Positions 24,140-36,442 of a stretch of DNA of 64,000 bases are shown here, in pieces. A program made the translations under genes and the position numbers. The stretch's first letter is position 1, and the number at the start of each line of letters is the position of its first letter. Source of the stretch: Augochlora pura (Eukaryota; Arthropoda; Insecta; Hymenoptera; Halictidae); NCBI RefSeq assembly GCF_028453695.1, contig NC_135778.1:12770244-12834243 (forward strand), given 5' to 3'. The notes under the pieces were generated by a model, which was not told where the DNA came from, did not search any database, and saw nothing but the letters and a program-made list of their open reading frames with translations.

Positions 24140-24367
24140 ATAATTATTTGAATAATTTTTCATTCTTTATTCGAATAATTCTATATTCTTTATTTCAATA
24201 ATTCTTTATTCGAGTAAGTCCACATTCTTTATTTGAATAATTCTACATTTTTTATTTGAATAATTCTTCATTCTTTATTCGAATAAGTCCACATTCTTTA
24301 TTTGAATAATTCATAATGCTTTATTCGAATAATTCTCCATTCTTTATTCGAATAAATTATTTGAATA
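24140..24367. repeat. minisatellite, about 21-23-bp unit (ATTCTTTATTYGAATAATTC)
   Basis: About nine or ten diverged tandem units alternate ATTCTTTATTTGAATAATTC and ATTCTTTATTCGAATAAGTC. Immediately to the left, CAGAGTTGG at 24093 resembles the end of the hAT-like MITE at 41687. ACTGTAAA before it (24085-24092) and ATTGTAAA after the array (24371-24378) agree at 7 of 8 positions, so the array may sit inside a decayed hAT-type element. That last step is an inference. Confidence 0.8.
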
Positions 24368-24378
24368 GAGATTGTAAA

Positions 24379-27300
24379 AATCATACAAATAGTAGTGTCT
24401 ATAATTGTTGACCGTTCTTCTTTTACATCATTTTTTAAGTACACGTATACATATGTTTTGTAGATATGAGTCCTATAAAAATTATTATAAAAGAAATTAA
24501 TCAATAAACTATGATGGGGCAAGAGCGATTACTTATATAACATTTCTTGTTCATGATACTTCTTCCATATGTGAGATGATGCATTTGTTAAATGGATTGA
24601 TATGTAATAAATGTGTAATGCATTTTCCATTTTCTTGATTCCAGTTTGAATAGAGAAAGTTGCATAAGTTTAATAACCATTATGATAAATCTTACCTTCC
24701 CAGTTTTTATTCCACGAAATCACGTCGTTTTTATGGAATTTTTATGGCCGCTGCTATTTTACGGCAGTTAAAGCGTTAAACTGTGACAGACTAATAAAGC
24801 TACGATAACACAAAACGATATGCAAATGACAATGGTAAAAGTTTTACGATGTTATGTTCTTTACTATTTACAGTTATACTTTTCTGCCATATACGATGAA
24901 CATTATCCTGACGCCTAATTATATCTCATTATATCGCAAGTCATTTGTATTTCTTTTCGAAAGGTTATGAATTATAAATTAATCGCGACGCATTCACTGA
25001 AATATTACGACATGTTAACGCATAATTTATCGCACGTACCCGTAGTCATCAAACATCGATTATACGTTTCTCAGTCGATAACGTCGCTTGTTCAAATCCG
25101 AATTAAAAATACATTCTTCGCGGTAACTGTTAACACGATTGATTTCGCGACTATTATAAAATTTATTAGAATCGAGCAAATTCATTTGCCTAAGTGAAGA
25201 AGTGTTCGAAACAAACGTGACAATATCTATCACGACAGAGGACAAAGTATAATGATCAAACACGCATGCGAACCATTATTCGACCGCATTATCTGTTTAA
25301 ACAATCGGCAGGAAACTGTGACTGTCTCCATTACACGTGCGCGTCGCGCGGTCGAAATTATATTCAGCTGCATTGATACTCCTATCAATTCGAGAATCGA
25401 CTCGGGCTCGCGATAAAACCTAAGATTATTGCTCGTATTAATTTGCAGCGCGCGCCGATCGCGCCGATGAAAACCGGAAAATACAGTCCAGGAGAGAGAA
25501 AGAGAGGCGGACGGAAAAATGGTTATCGACCCGATCCGCGAACGTGCACCGTCTAAATAATAATTGAGAGCGCGTAATGGCTCTCTCCCGTTGTTCGTCG
25601 CACAGAAGAAACTAATCAATCAATAGTCAATTTACGGATAGACCGGACCACTCACGTGATTAAGCCGCGCGCATTGTCACGTCCCCGTTCCGTACGCAAA
25701 TTGTTTATACCGGTTCCGAAGTTAATGGACAACGAGCCGCTCGCGTGACCGGCCCCCGGACTGCAACACTTTTATTTCAAATAAATCCAAATGATTGTTT
25801 TTCCCCAGGTAAAGAGAACGGGAATTTCCCTGGTCGACGTGGAAATACAACGTTAATCCCGAACAATTCCGCGTACGGAACGGAACGGCGGATGCAGAAA
25901 CACGCAGAAACATAAGAGAGAAAAAAAAGCTGGTATCAAGCTGTCGCATAGTTACCGTTGTATTTTCAACTTCCGGCGCTCGAACACGGAACATTATCAA
26001 AATAAATAGGAAATTCTAGCGCACGTTTACCTACACGAAAGCCAAGGATTATCGTCACTCGACGATTTATTTTTTTTTCTCCACGGTTTTTCGGTCTTTT
26101 ATCATTTTTCCAATGATGACGCTATTAATATTAGATATACTGGAATTTTATATTAATTACTATAACTTCCAAATAATGAGATTAAAGTATCGCGCTGTTA
26201 TACAGTTTTTGAACATATGCAGGTACTTTTTTAGTCAGGTTTATGTGATCCTGGCATTACTATACTCGGTTTGAACGAGAATTGGTAGGAAATATAGGGC
26301 TGTTCATGCAACCCTTTTGTGTAGTCCCTGCACATCCAAAATATGCATCGGGCAACAAATTTTTCGATACAGTAGTTGTATGGTTCAAAGCGGCATATGC
26401 TGCATTTACTTTTTATAAGTGGAGCCATTTCGGGATTGGATAGTCGATTTTTGTTTCTTATCACATCTTGAGCGGGAAGCGACTAAAGTCGTTATTATTG
26501 ATTTTCTTAGTTTTTAATTTCTGGCAAGTTGTTTTTATTTTTTTAAAGGGAATAAAGAAATTGTTTTTAACACAGAAACTGAAACTTTTATCAAAAGACC
26601 CTAATGTTTAAAAACTACAGTTATCTTAAGCAGAAGGAATTTTGCGTCCGAACTGCAAAAAATCGCCCGCTACACGGTAAAACTCTGGCGGCAAAGTGCC
26701 CGCGCAAGATGTGTTAAATAGAATATTATACTTTTTTATATTAGAATATGGAAGAATATTGAATCCTAAGTAAATAGGTATTGATTTTTATGAGCGTTAA
26801 ACCTAATAGGTAACGAGTAATTTCGCTTTATTTTCTGAAAATTCTCTTTGCTTTCTGCTGGCCTGCAGAAATCCGTGACATAGTTAAATCTGTAATTTGA
26901 TATAACGCGAAAAAAATTTAATTAAACGTAATTCAATGGTAACGTGATATCATTAACTGAACGTTATTAAAATTATTATAGAGGCATGTAAATAAGGAGA
27001 CAAGTTAAAGTAATATACAAATTAAGGTTATGGGAAGCTGCATTAGTACATGTGATTTATTAATTTACTACAAATACCTGTTAAATGTATACATGCTCTG
27101 TGTTTGAACTGTCGGAATTTAAATTAATTGTAAACGATCCGATTAATGTATCAACATTGTGGTCAAACTGTTAATATTCGTGTTCCATAATTTGAACAAC
27201 ATGTTCAACGTAATTTTTTCCTGTTCTCAAGAAGAAAAATATTTTTTCCCCGATTTATCAGAACATGTTACCGCTTAAAACAATAAAAATCTTTATAAAA

Positions 27301-28128
27301 ATCGTAGAAGAGTTAAGATTTGGGTTTAACTGCTTATAACTTTAGTGATTGCATTTGCACACCTTATTATACTTCCTATAGGGCTGTCAATCGTATTTCG
27401 AAGTTGGATATATTGCACAAATATTGCATACGAATATTATCGTCACGCTCCATCGAATTTCCATTGGCCCCTTTTAGGTAACGATGGATTAATTGGAATA
27501 ATCATGTGGAATTCGAGTTTACGAACGCCAGTGCCTAAAGCGGCACGTGAACTTTAAGTTCAAGCGAGTTCCCGGCGAAGTTTGAAATAGTTCTGAAGCA
27601 GAGAATAGTTCTCTCCCGGGTGAAAATGTTTTAGAGCCTTGATGTGTTCAAGTGCTATCAAGATTGTACTCCTTTGAGTGGACCGGGCGTTTCAATTGAT
27701 TCTACTTTCTTTTTTTTTCCTTGCCGTGATTTCGACGGCTTTCCATCCTCGCAAACATTGCTCTGAATTATCGTCACATTTATTTATTTAAAAGCATCCT
27801 TGAACCAATCCAGAATCCATATATTCGAAATTGGAAAGAGTTCAGAATTTTTTATATTTGTATATTTTTATCGAGACGGGCCCCATTTGTATATGCGCGC
27901 CCTGATGCGCTCCATGGCTGTCCCGACATTTGCGGCTCGCCTCGCGCCTCGTTCTCTAGCGAGCATGCGCAACGACGCCGTCTACCACACGCTTTTGTCT
28001 TCGCGTCGCGCAACAAGCACGTTTTTCTGTATCAACCATAGTCTTCACTTATCTTATATATTAATAAAGTTTGCTTTACATAGTAATTGTGTCTTCCGTG
28101 TGTCACCTCTACATAATCTGCGCTCAAC
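24379..28128. other. non-coding stretch
   Basis: Alternating AT-rich DNA and a CpG-rich section at about 25300-25990. Minus-strand frames there have no recognisable domains. 27880-28030 is again GC-rich. No gene is supported. Confidence 0.45.
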
Positions 28129-28250
28129 AATTTTGTATATTTTGTATATTTCGTATATTTCGTATATTTTGTATATTTCGTATACTTTGTATATTTCGTA
28201 TATTTCGTATATTTCATATATTTTGTATATTTTGTGTCTCTTGTATATTG
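28129..28250. repeat. 9-bp tandem repeat (TTTCGTATA / TTTTGTATA)
   Basis: About a dozen 9-bp units alternate TTTCGTATA and TTTTGTATA. The period is a multiple of three, so long open frames run through it on both strands. They are not genes. Confidence 0.9.
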
Positions 28251-28267
28251 TTGAATGAGCAATGGCT

Positions 28268-29570
28268 ATAAATTAAAGCAATGCGATCAAAAGATATATT
28301 TCACGTAGATCACTTTAAAACTAATTTAGGATTTCAGAATTTGTACAACTAGAGCAACAAGAATAGTAAATACACACATACTATGTAATTTCTTTATGTT
28401 TTACTTTTATATTATATCATTTTTGTTACTTTTGTTTTATATACTATTTATAAGGTTACTCCGAACTATGTACATTAACTCCATGTAACTTACAAAGGCC
28501 TTCGTAGCCTATTAATAAAGAATAATAATAATAAATTGTATTTACTTAGAAATACAATTTGTTCTATCACCGAAGTATCCATTAAAAACTGCATCTATTT
28601 GAATCGAATAAAACATCGACACATTGGGTATTCACTTTTTTTGACAATGTTTCAGGTTGGCAAAAAATCTGAGAAGAATTGAGTACACGAGCCGTGATAG
28701 TACTTTATCAGGGAATTAATATAAAAGTTTTGAATATAATATAAAAGTGAGAAATCTTCAATTTTCCGATTTTTTGGGGGTTTTTCATTTTTGATAATCA
28801 CAGCTTGCAACTGAAAAATCTGAAAAAGTTCTATAACATGGGGCTTAATGTCCAAAATAAGCCATATTTTTTTCAAAATTTTAGAAAGCCGCTAAAGGTG
28901 GAAAAATGCCGGAAAACCGCGAAATCTAATTTACCCTGTAACTACCCTCACGGACAAGTTACAGGGTTAGAATTTTGCACAGATGAGTTTTTATTGGTCA
29001 GCTATCGAACGGCGTATGACTCATTGAAAAACCTCTAAGGGCAGTTTTGACCATCTTATTCGACTATGCCCTTTCGAATCCAGATCTCCTGGGACTGAAG
29101 AGTTGATTAAAAATGTCGACGGGCCGTGCCGGAATTTTACATCGAGCTGAGCTGCGTCAATATTTATAGTAAAACCGGTGTAATCGTCGCGATGGACGAT
29201 AGAACGTAGAACGGAATAACCTGGCGGCGCAAAAGATAATCATCTGGGACGTCTTTCAACGTCCCATTAGAAAATGGCGTGGTCCGTCTCGTCCGAAGTA
29301 ATTGAGTCCTACGAATCCACCTTAAAACGTAACGCTCCGTTCCGCGAAAAGAAGCACGAACAGAATTATTGGATGTTTGCTCGTCGAGGAAGTAGCTTAA
29401 CGGATGAGAACGTGAGCGGACTTTCGACGACCGGGAAATAAACGGAAGACACGGAACGTTCTTGTTCTGTCTCGTCGGACCAGTTATATTTTTCTATGCC
29501 TCGACTGCGGTCGGCCGCGGTGGCCGGGTCCGTTTCGATCCGAGTTTACAAGCAGGAACAACTGTTCCAG
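28268..29570. other. non-coding stretch
   Basis: AT-rich to about 29050, then mixed composition to 29570. A perfect 11-bp inverted repeat, ACCCTGTAACT and AGTTACAGGGT, lies at 28933-28943 and 28957-28967 with a 13-bp loop. No gene is recognised. Confidence 0.45.
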
Positions 29571-29985
29571 TTAACACTAAATTTACCAGCAATTTAACTA
29601 TACCTATTTCTACCATGACCAGTCAGAATGACTGGTCTTTTGAAAAAGTGCTTAGCGGTGTTTCCAGTCCTTATTTACTTTAAAAAAAAATTACGAAAGA
29701 TGTCGAATAATATTAATTGTAATACAAAAATAGATTTATAGACAATATCAATTAATCAAACGCTTATTTGTCATTTTGACTGGTACTGAAATAAGTGCCA
29801 ATAACAAATAATATATTTGTTACCGTATACATATGAAATAATATGAAGTTCGTAAAACTGAATCTTTAGTTATGGCTACGCAAGTCATGATATCATTTCG
29901 GAAAGAAAATATTACGTACAATAGTAGTTTTCAATTGAAATTGCAAAACTAGTCATTACGGCTGGTCTGGTAAATCCAGTGTTCA
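29571..29985. mobile_element. TTAA-flanked MITE, family E
   Basis: TTAA at 29571-29574 and a decayed TTCA at 29982-29985 flank 407 bp. The left end CACTAAATTTACCAGC pairs with the right end, read inward, CACTGGATTTACCAGAC. A hairpin, GACCAGTCA-gaa-TGACTGGTC, lies at 29617-29637. A frame at 29462-29683 starts outside and runs into the element, so it is not taken as a gene. Confidence 0.72.
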
Positions 29986-32237
29986 TTACCCTGATCTAGA
30001 ACACGGACATCATTTCGCAGCCGAAATTAAGAAAACGATGGAATTAGGTTTTCCATTTTCAGCAGACTATAATCAATGAAAATTACTATTTTATCTCTAT
30101 TCGAAGGGTTTCCATTCTCTTCGTAGGTGTAACGTTAATTGCTTTATTTCGCAGCACGTGGCGTAATGTAAAATTCGATCCGGCACAATCACGAAACGGA
30201 ACGGCAAATTTGTTTAAAACTTTATTATCTCGGGCAATCTAAACAGAACACATGACCGCTTTTCACGAAAATTTATTATTGCCATTAATCAGTGTGGAAC
30301 AGAGTATTATGCATTGAACGTTTCATTTGCTCGTGCGGGAGATGTTAATGATTCAAAATGTAAATGTAATAATGAAATTCCAAAATATTAATCGCGTTGT
30401 ATGGCGGCGCGTTGCTTGTGTAATCGAATGCTCGGGAAGTTAATTACTTCCTTGCAAAAACATGGAACCCAATTTTCGCCGAGTGTAGAAATATTAATTG
30501 GTGAACGCCACTACGTATTCATGCAATCATATTAAAATGATGCCAGCGCAAAGTACTGATAATTTTGTATATTTTATTATTTTTTTGTTTTCTTAATTCT
30601 ATATATTTTACTAATTTTGTATATTTTATTATTTTTGTATATTTTATTATTTTTGTATATTTTATTAATTCTGTATATTTTATTAATTTTGTATATTTCA
30701 TCGATTGTTTATATTTTTTTTATTTTGTATATTTTTCAATTTCGTTAGCTTCGTTGAATTTTGTTTGTTTCAGCAGAGAAACGGAGAGGGTTCTAAAGAA
30801 ACTTGAAATTCATCTGATATTTTTTGCGGTTAAGTGGTTAAACGACCGTGAGATATGGCCGTTAGAATAAAATGTCATCTTTTTGCAGCCTTAAATTTCC
30901 TCGTTGCTACTATTACGAGGAAAATAAGTAAGAACCCCGGCGGTGTGCGTTGATTGTCGCGAGAAAATGAGTCCTCCCTCGGCCGTTTCGCAGTCGAAGA
31001 AACTGCCTCGAATCTCGAACGAGTCGTCGTAGGCCGTGGGATGAGATTTCAAAAGTTGCGGATAATATTAATAATTTCGAAGTGTTCGGTCCGAGGTACT
31101 GTACTTTATGGCGTTCATAAAAAGACTTTCAACGACGTAGCATTTACGGACGCCGTAGGTTCAGAGTAAACGGGGTTAATGATTAAGAATGGGCTTTTCT
31201 AGAAATGAGTCTTGAGTAAGTTACTGCGAGTGCTTCGCTGTCTCAGACTCAGTCTTTATTTTTAGAGGATCCATTCTGTTTTTGTTGACTGCGATTTATT
31301 ATCAATCAGTTCGTGCCAACTATAATCATGAACAGAATGACGAAATCGATGTCCAATTAAAAATTGAAGTCCTAGATCGATCGTAGTAAAATGCTTCCAA
31401 AATGCTCTTATTAATAATAAAGATTAACAATTAGATTCAAATGGCGATGTCAAAACTAAAAATTATTATCAATTCTAACGATCAAAACTTTCAAAAGAGA
31501 ATTTAATATAATATTTTATTTTACTTTCGGTTTGATAAAATAATTTTCTAAAAATATTAGGGTTCATTGAATTTCCATTATCTCGGTACGCTATTTCCTA
31601 GTGCATCAATAGTTTATTTACCGTTGCTTTGTTTAATAATACCGGCAGTAAAGAGGCACGTTGTCGCAGTATATGGCACGTGTCAGATACGTCGATACGG
31701 CCACAAAAGTCAATAAAAAGTATTTATTCTAATTCGAACGATAACTCATCGAACGCGGCGATCGTGCAAATATCCATCACAGTCACTGTCAATACATGGG
31801 CATTACACGGTGATATTTGTCCTGAAGGGACGATCGATATAACGATATTCCCCGTGTCTTTTTATTGCCGGTGATTTTTTATCAATCTACGATTATCTAC
31901 GGGCTGTTCAATTGAATTAATCGACTCGCCACGCGGGCGCCGATTTTTCACGGCAAAAAAGCCGGTGGCACGGTTTCCATTTCCATTTGGCCGATACTTT
32001 CGTCCCCGGACGTCTCGACGTGAGCATCATGCATTATTGATCGAGTCCGGTATAAATGCCGGAAGTTGGCTGAACCGGCTGCAAGAAATTCATGCGCTCC
32101 ACTCCCTTCAGGATGCGTCTCACTCGGCCTCGTTGCTGTCCCCTTCTCCCTTCGAGTTTTATGCATGTACCGGGCGATTATGCACAAAGATTTAGTCTAA
32201 TCAATGGTGCAACGCGTACCATAAATCCTTCCTTCGC
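29986..32237. other. non-coding stretch with AT tandem repeat
   Basis: No gene is recognised. About 30563-30735 is a tandem repeat of roughly 15-bp units (TATTTTATTATTTTTG and TATTTTATTAATTTTG variants) whose period keeps frames open on both strands. The rest is mixed-composition DNA. Confidence 0.5.
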
Positions 32238-32475
32238 TTAGTAATCCTTTGCCGTACTATTTTCTTTACAATTGCTATAATATAATTTTTTTCGATTACA
32301 CTGACTTTTTAGAAGAAACAGAAATTTTGTATTTATTGTGTGCTCACATCTATTTGAAATTTTAAATATTGGTGACAAGAGAATAAAATTTGATTCCTAG
32401 TTAAAGGAACGGATTCATACCTAACAGCTTGTTACTAGAAATCTTCTAGGAACTAAATTGTCTGATTTAGTTAAA
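32238..32475 (+). mobile_element. decayed family-A MITE remnant
   Basis: Internal sequence matches the family-A subfamily with CATTTTCTTC: CCTTTGCCGTACTATTTTC at the left, GGTGACAAGAGAATAAAATT in the middle and ACTAGAAATCTTC near the right. Both TTAA sites and the terminal repeats have decayed, so the limits are approximate. Confidence 0.6.
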
Positions 32476-32479
32476 AAAC

Positions 32480-32640
32480 ATTAAAAACATAAAAATACCT
32501 TGAGGACATATTTCAAATGTTTTAAAGACACCTTGTTTCAGATATTAAAACGATGACTATGTCGAGACGTCTTTAAGCCGTCTTTAAGGCGTCTATTACG
32601 GAAAGTCTGTTTTAGGACTGTTAAGGATTCTATAAAGACT
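32480..32640. repeat. AAGACGTCTT-rich degenerate repeat
   Basis: Repeated words include TTTAAAGACACCTTG, GAGACGTCTTTAAG, CCGTCTTTAAGG and CGTCTATTACGG. Related word sets occur at 54786-55210 and 56015-56165. No coding capacity is seen. Confidence 0.45.
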
Positions 32641-34340
32641 GGGTTTATGACGCGTACGTGACTTCCTGGCTATTTTTGAGCTGCAAGGGCCTTTTTGGCA
32701 ATTTAAGTAATTTAATATTTTAAGTAACTGGCACTATAAATCAGGAAAAAGACACCAAGCCCGAGACGAGATATCGGACCCTTGGACTTTCTCCTTGTGC
32801 TCAATAGCCATTTGACGTATCATAATCCCCGTGCATCGTGGGAATTAACGTACCTAAAAGCGGTCCTGTGCAACCAGCGAATTTGGGAAAAAACCCAAGG
32901 CATCGACCTTCGGTAACAACATTCCAAAGGGCGGTACTTGGTCTTTGGCAACAAATTTCGTTTTGGCTGATAGGTGTTCGCCTCGTACTTAAAAGTAGGA
33001 ACAGGAGTCTTCGTGGAACGTGAACAGCCACGAAGACGACAGAGTCAAAAACGAAGTCCAACAAGGAAACACGACAGATATCAAAGACATACTCGACGAG
33101 GCTCATAAACGAAGAGTAACAGGGACTCGCACAGACTCTCAAAACCTTTGTATAGCCATTGTGACGGCCTCAGCATATCGTTTAAATAACTCCTGTTTTA
33201 AATACGTGTTAATTATTCGTTAAAATAAAGCAAATAAATTCAATACCAGAGCGTGTTCATCGAACCAGCAACAAATCAACTTAGCTCTATACCATGCACC
33301 AACAAGATAAATTTTCTATTCGATTAAATAATTCTCAAAAAAGATCCGGTTAAAATGAATTAATTTATTCAGTAAATATGTGAGATTAATTAATCAAAAA
33401 CATGATTGGAATAGTCGAATATAATTTGAAAATAATTGAATACTGATACTGATTTATTTATAGTATTAAAAAAACTAAATATATTAATAAAGGTCATTAA
33501 ATATTTATAATTGTTAAAGACGCTGTTATCAGTTTCCTCTACCATAAATTCGACAGTAAATCTTGCTATAATCTGTTTGTCAACGACTGTTGCACAATGG
33601 TTCGATGCAAGAACATTATTCCGCTCGGACTCCCTGGAAGACGAGACCCTTCTTATTTCACAATATAATTTCGGCGACTGAATTTTCCAAAGCGCGCAAT
33701 TCTCGCGTCCGAACAGAATAAGAAGCTTATACGTCGAGAATGACAGATCTTTGTAAGCGATCACGCATCGTTGAAGTTACGAAACTACGAAGAGCCCCAA
33801 GACTGATAGAGGAAAATGGGAGACTCGTCCGTTATCCTCGGCGAATCGGAAGAAATATCCTTCGCTGAAGCATGCAGCCAGGTTGCTGGGCGCATGATGG
33901 ATGCCTCGGAGATTACGTTCGAAGAACGCAACGGTCTCTGCGTTACCTGCAACATGGTAAAATAATTGAAAGCGGGCGATGGTTGTTGTCCAGGTTGATG
34001 AAACCTGATGCAACGGAAATTGATTGCGCCCGCGAAGTTAGCGACTAGAAACGGAGTTTTCCTCGGGCGGATTTACACTGGAACGTGCCAAGACATATCC
34101 ACGTCGTAACTTACATTCATTAAAATATCGTATCGTAAAACTAAAATCTTTGCCGGGCTCGTTAATATTCACCCTCCATTGCCATGATCGCGTGTGAAAT
34201 AAACACGGTTTATTAAAGAGCGTTAAGCGTCTATTTCAAACGTTAATGGAATGCTTCTTAATACCAAATTAATGCATTAATGTCATTTGTAATTTGTGTT
34301 TTAAATATACGTAATTATTTGCAGTGTACAGTCATGAAAT
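32641..34340. other. non-coding stretch
   Basis: No recognised gene. About 32760-33290 is less AT-rich and has an AATAAA near 33226, but neither terminal repeats nor retroelement coding sequence were found. Confidence 0.4.
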
Positions 34341-34361
34341 TCATAGCAATAGAAATACAGG

Positions 34362-34973
34362 GTTTTCCAATAAGGGCGGGTCGATTTTGAAATGGAATAA
34401 AACAGGCTGTGTATGAGGTATTAACGAATTTTTTTTTTCGCAGGATCTTGGTGACCAATTCACGTCACCTCCGCGAGAGATAACTATACCTTCAAATCGT
34501 TCATGCAGAATGTCTATCGTGTCGTTCACTGAAAAAAAGATACAGCTTCTTGAAAATGAAAATTGAAATTTCAAGTTATTCAAATCGGACTCCACGGACC
34601 GATGTTGGCCTCCTGGCTTTCCGAACGTTTTCGGTGCTTCCGAAGGGTCAAGTTGACAAACGACTAAGGCAAACTAAAGAGGAGACTTTGCTCTACAAAA
34701 CGCGCTAATTTTCATTATTGTACGGTTATTTATAACAGAGTTACGATAGTTCAAAGTTTAACAATATTTCGAGTTCAAGAGGCATCGGTTCACCCACGAT
34801 TTTCAATATTTTTCAATATCTTTCAGGTCGACAGTTAAAATCAGTTGGTACACGTTAAAGTAGAGACTTTACCCTTTTAAACCTGCGAAGCCCCATTGTC
34901 TTACCATTTTTGGAAAAAAAGACACAGCTTCTTGAAAATGAATATAGAAATTACAGCCTATTCAAATCGGACT
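34362..34973. repeat. orphan transposon-type end and a pair of 65-bp direct repeats
   Basis: TACAGGGTTTTCCAATAAGG at about 34358-34377 looks like a Tc1/mariner-type end, but no partner was found. About 34528-34592 and 34911-34973 are diverged direct copies sharing CAGCTTCTTGAAAATGAA and TTCAAATCGGACTC. In between, AGGAGACTTTGC and GTAGAGACTTTACC suggest the duplicated unit extends further, with a period near 380 bp. Confidence 0.5.
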
Positions 34974-36250
34974 CTTATTGACTTTCCAGAAGAATCTTTA
35001 GCTATGTTTATTATTGTTTTTGATGAACATTCTTTGCTTAGCTGTCTCTCATTCTGATATTCGGTCCCAAGCTCTTCTGCCAATTGAAATAAAAATTCTT
35101 GCCTCGATATTTCTTCACCTATCGTTTCTTTATATAAAATCCAAGTAAAAAAAGTAAAAACTAAAATATAAAATCATAAATCAAACAGGGCAAAATATTG
35201 AGACCAGAAATACAAAAAATTGTTCTCTTCGAAAAAGAGAAAGAGTTATCTTTCCCCTTCCATCGACGAACCATCTCATCTCCCAAAGATAGACCTCTTA
35301 TCTCTGAGACATAAACAGTACGCCGCCTGACCAGCGACCATCTCAGAGATCGCTTACAGTATTGTTGCATAAAGAACGCTATGCATTTCTTCCAATCGCC
35401 CGTTTTTCTACACTGTAGATCCACAATTACATTGTAGACTCGTAAAACAATTTCTGGAGTGCGCTTATCGAAGAATATAGTCGTAAATAACATGAATTTT
35501 TCAAATGTTCAAATGACCGCTCGTGGTAGACTAGACATGCTATAAATTTGTTTTGGAAAGTAAGCAATAAAGAAAATTGTGAATATTGAAAAATGGGTTG
35601 TATGTATGTTATAGGAAAAGTCAAGAAGTTGCATGGTGATACAGTGACGTTGTATACGAGAAATTCTAAACGAAATTTCAAAAACGGTCATTTGACCGCG
35701 CACGGTAGGTTTAGTGTTAATAGAGAACCGAATAAAAGATGTGACAGTGGAGATGACACAACACAGACAAGACGGGAACAAGCTACTGTATTATGACAAA
35801 AGTACTCAAGTGCTTTTTCTATACTTTTCGTCTCATTTTGAGAAACATTAGAATTTCTAATTTAGAAACGTCAACTGTGAATTTGTTAATTCGTCTTCAA
35901 GGTAATATGATATTACCAATTGTATATTAAAATGGAAATATTTTGCTGTAACTTTCGTTCTTTAAAAAAGGATTCAATCATTAGTTTATTCGAGGTAGAA
36001 CAATTCTGCAGGACGGTTTTACAGAGTCAGTTTTATTATGTTATTTTAAACAGCAGTAAACTAAGAGATTTCTTGCTATCTTGAAAATTAAATTCATGTC
36101 CACATAATTTTTATACAGTTCTTAGAACGTATATGATTTGATAGATGGAAAATTTCTCCCTCGAGAATATCATCTGAAGTCATTATAGTTTTGTTCTTCA
36201 CTTATTCCGTCTTAACGTAAATGTGTGGAGGCAACACTTAACAAATATTA
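34974..36250. other. non-coding stretch with a TTAA-MITE end relic
   Basis: AT-rich DNA with no gene recognised. At 35680-35720, TGACCGCGCACGGTAGG followed by TTTAGTGTTAA reads as the right end of a CACTAAAC-type TTAA element. A similar word string, TGACCGCTCGTGGTAGAC, lies at about 35515-35533 in the same orientation. A matching left end was not found. Confidence 0.4.
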
Positions 36251-36442
36251 ATACAATACAATACAATACAATACAATACAATACAATACAATACAATACA
36301 ATGCAATGCAATGCAATGCAATGCAATGCAATGCAATGCAATGCAATGCAATACAACACAACACAACACAACACAACACTAACACAACACAATATAATAT
36401 AATAAAATATAATTTAATTTAATATAATATAATATAACATAA
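36251..36442. repeat. four-phase pentanucleotide microsatellite
   Basis: A continuous 5-bp array passes through four unit types in blocks: about ten ATACA units (36251-36300), about ten ATGCA units (36301-36350), several ACACA-type units (to about 36392) and then ATATA/ATTTA-type units. A minus-strand frame of repeated C, I, A, L, H residues is a by-product. Confidence 0.95.

Noticed and set aside
28032..28271. Frames of repeated YTKYTKY- or FRIFRIF-like residues
   Set aside because: They are translations of a 9-bp tandem repeat on either strand.
30519..30870. Frames of repeated YFINFVYFI-like residues
   Set aside because: They are translations of a 15-bp AT tandem repeat.
32760..33290. Possible solo LTR (AATAAA near the end, less AT-rich body)
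   Set aside because: No TG...CA ends with a target duplication could be fixed, and no second copy or retroelement coding sequence is present.
36198..36392. Minus-strand frame of repeated CIALH
   Set aside because: It is a translation of the pentanucleotide microsatellite.
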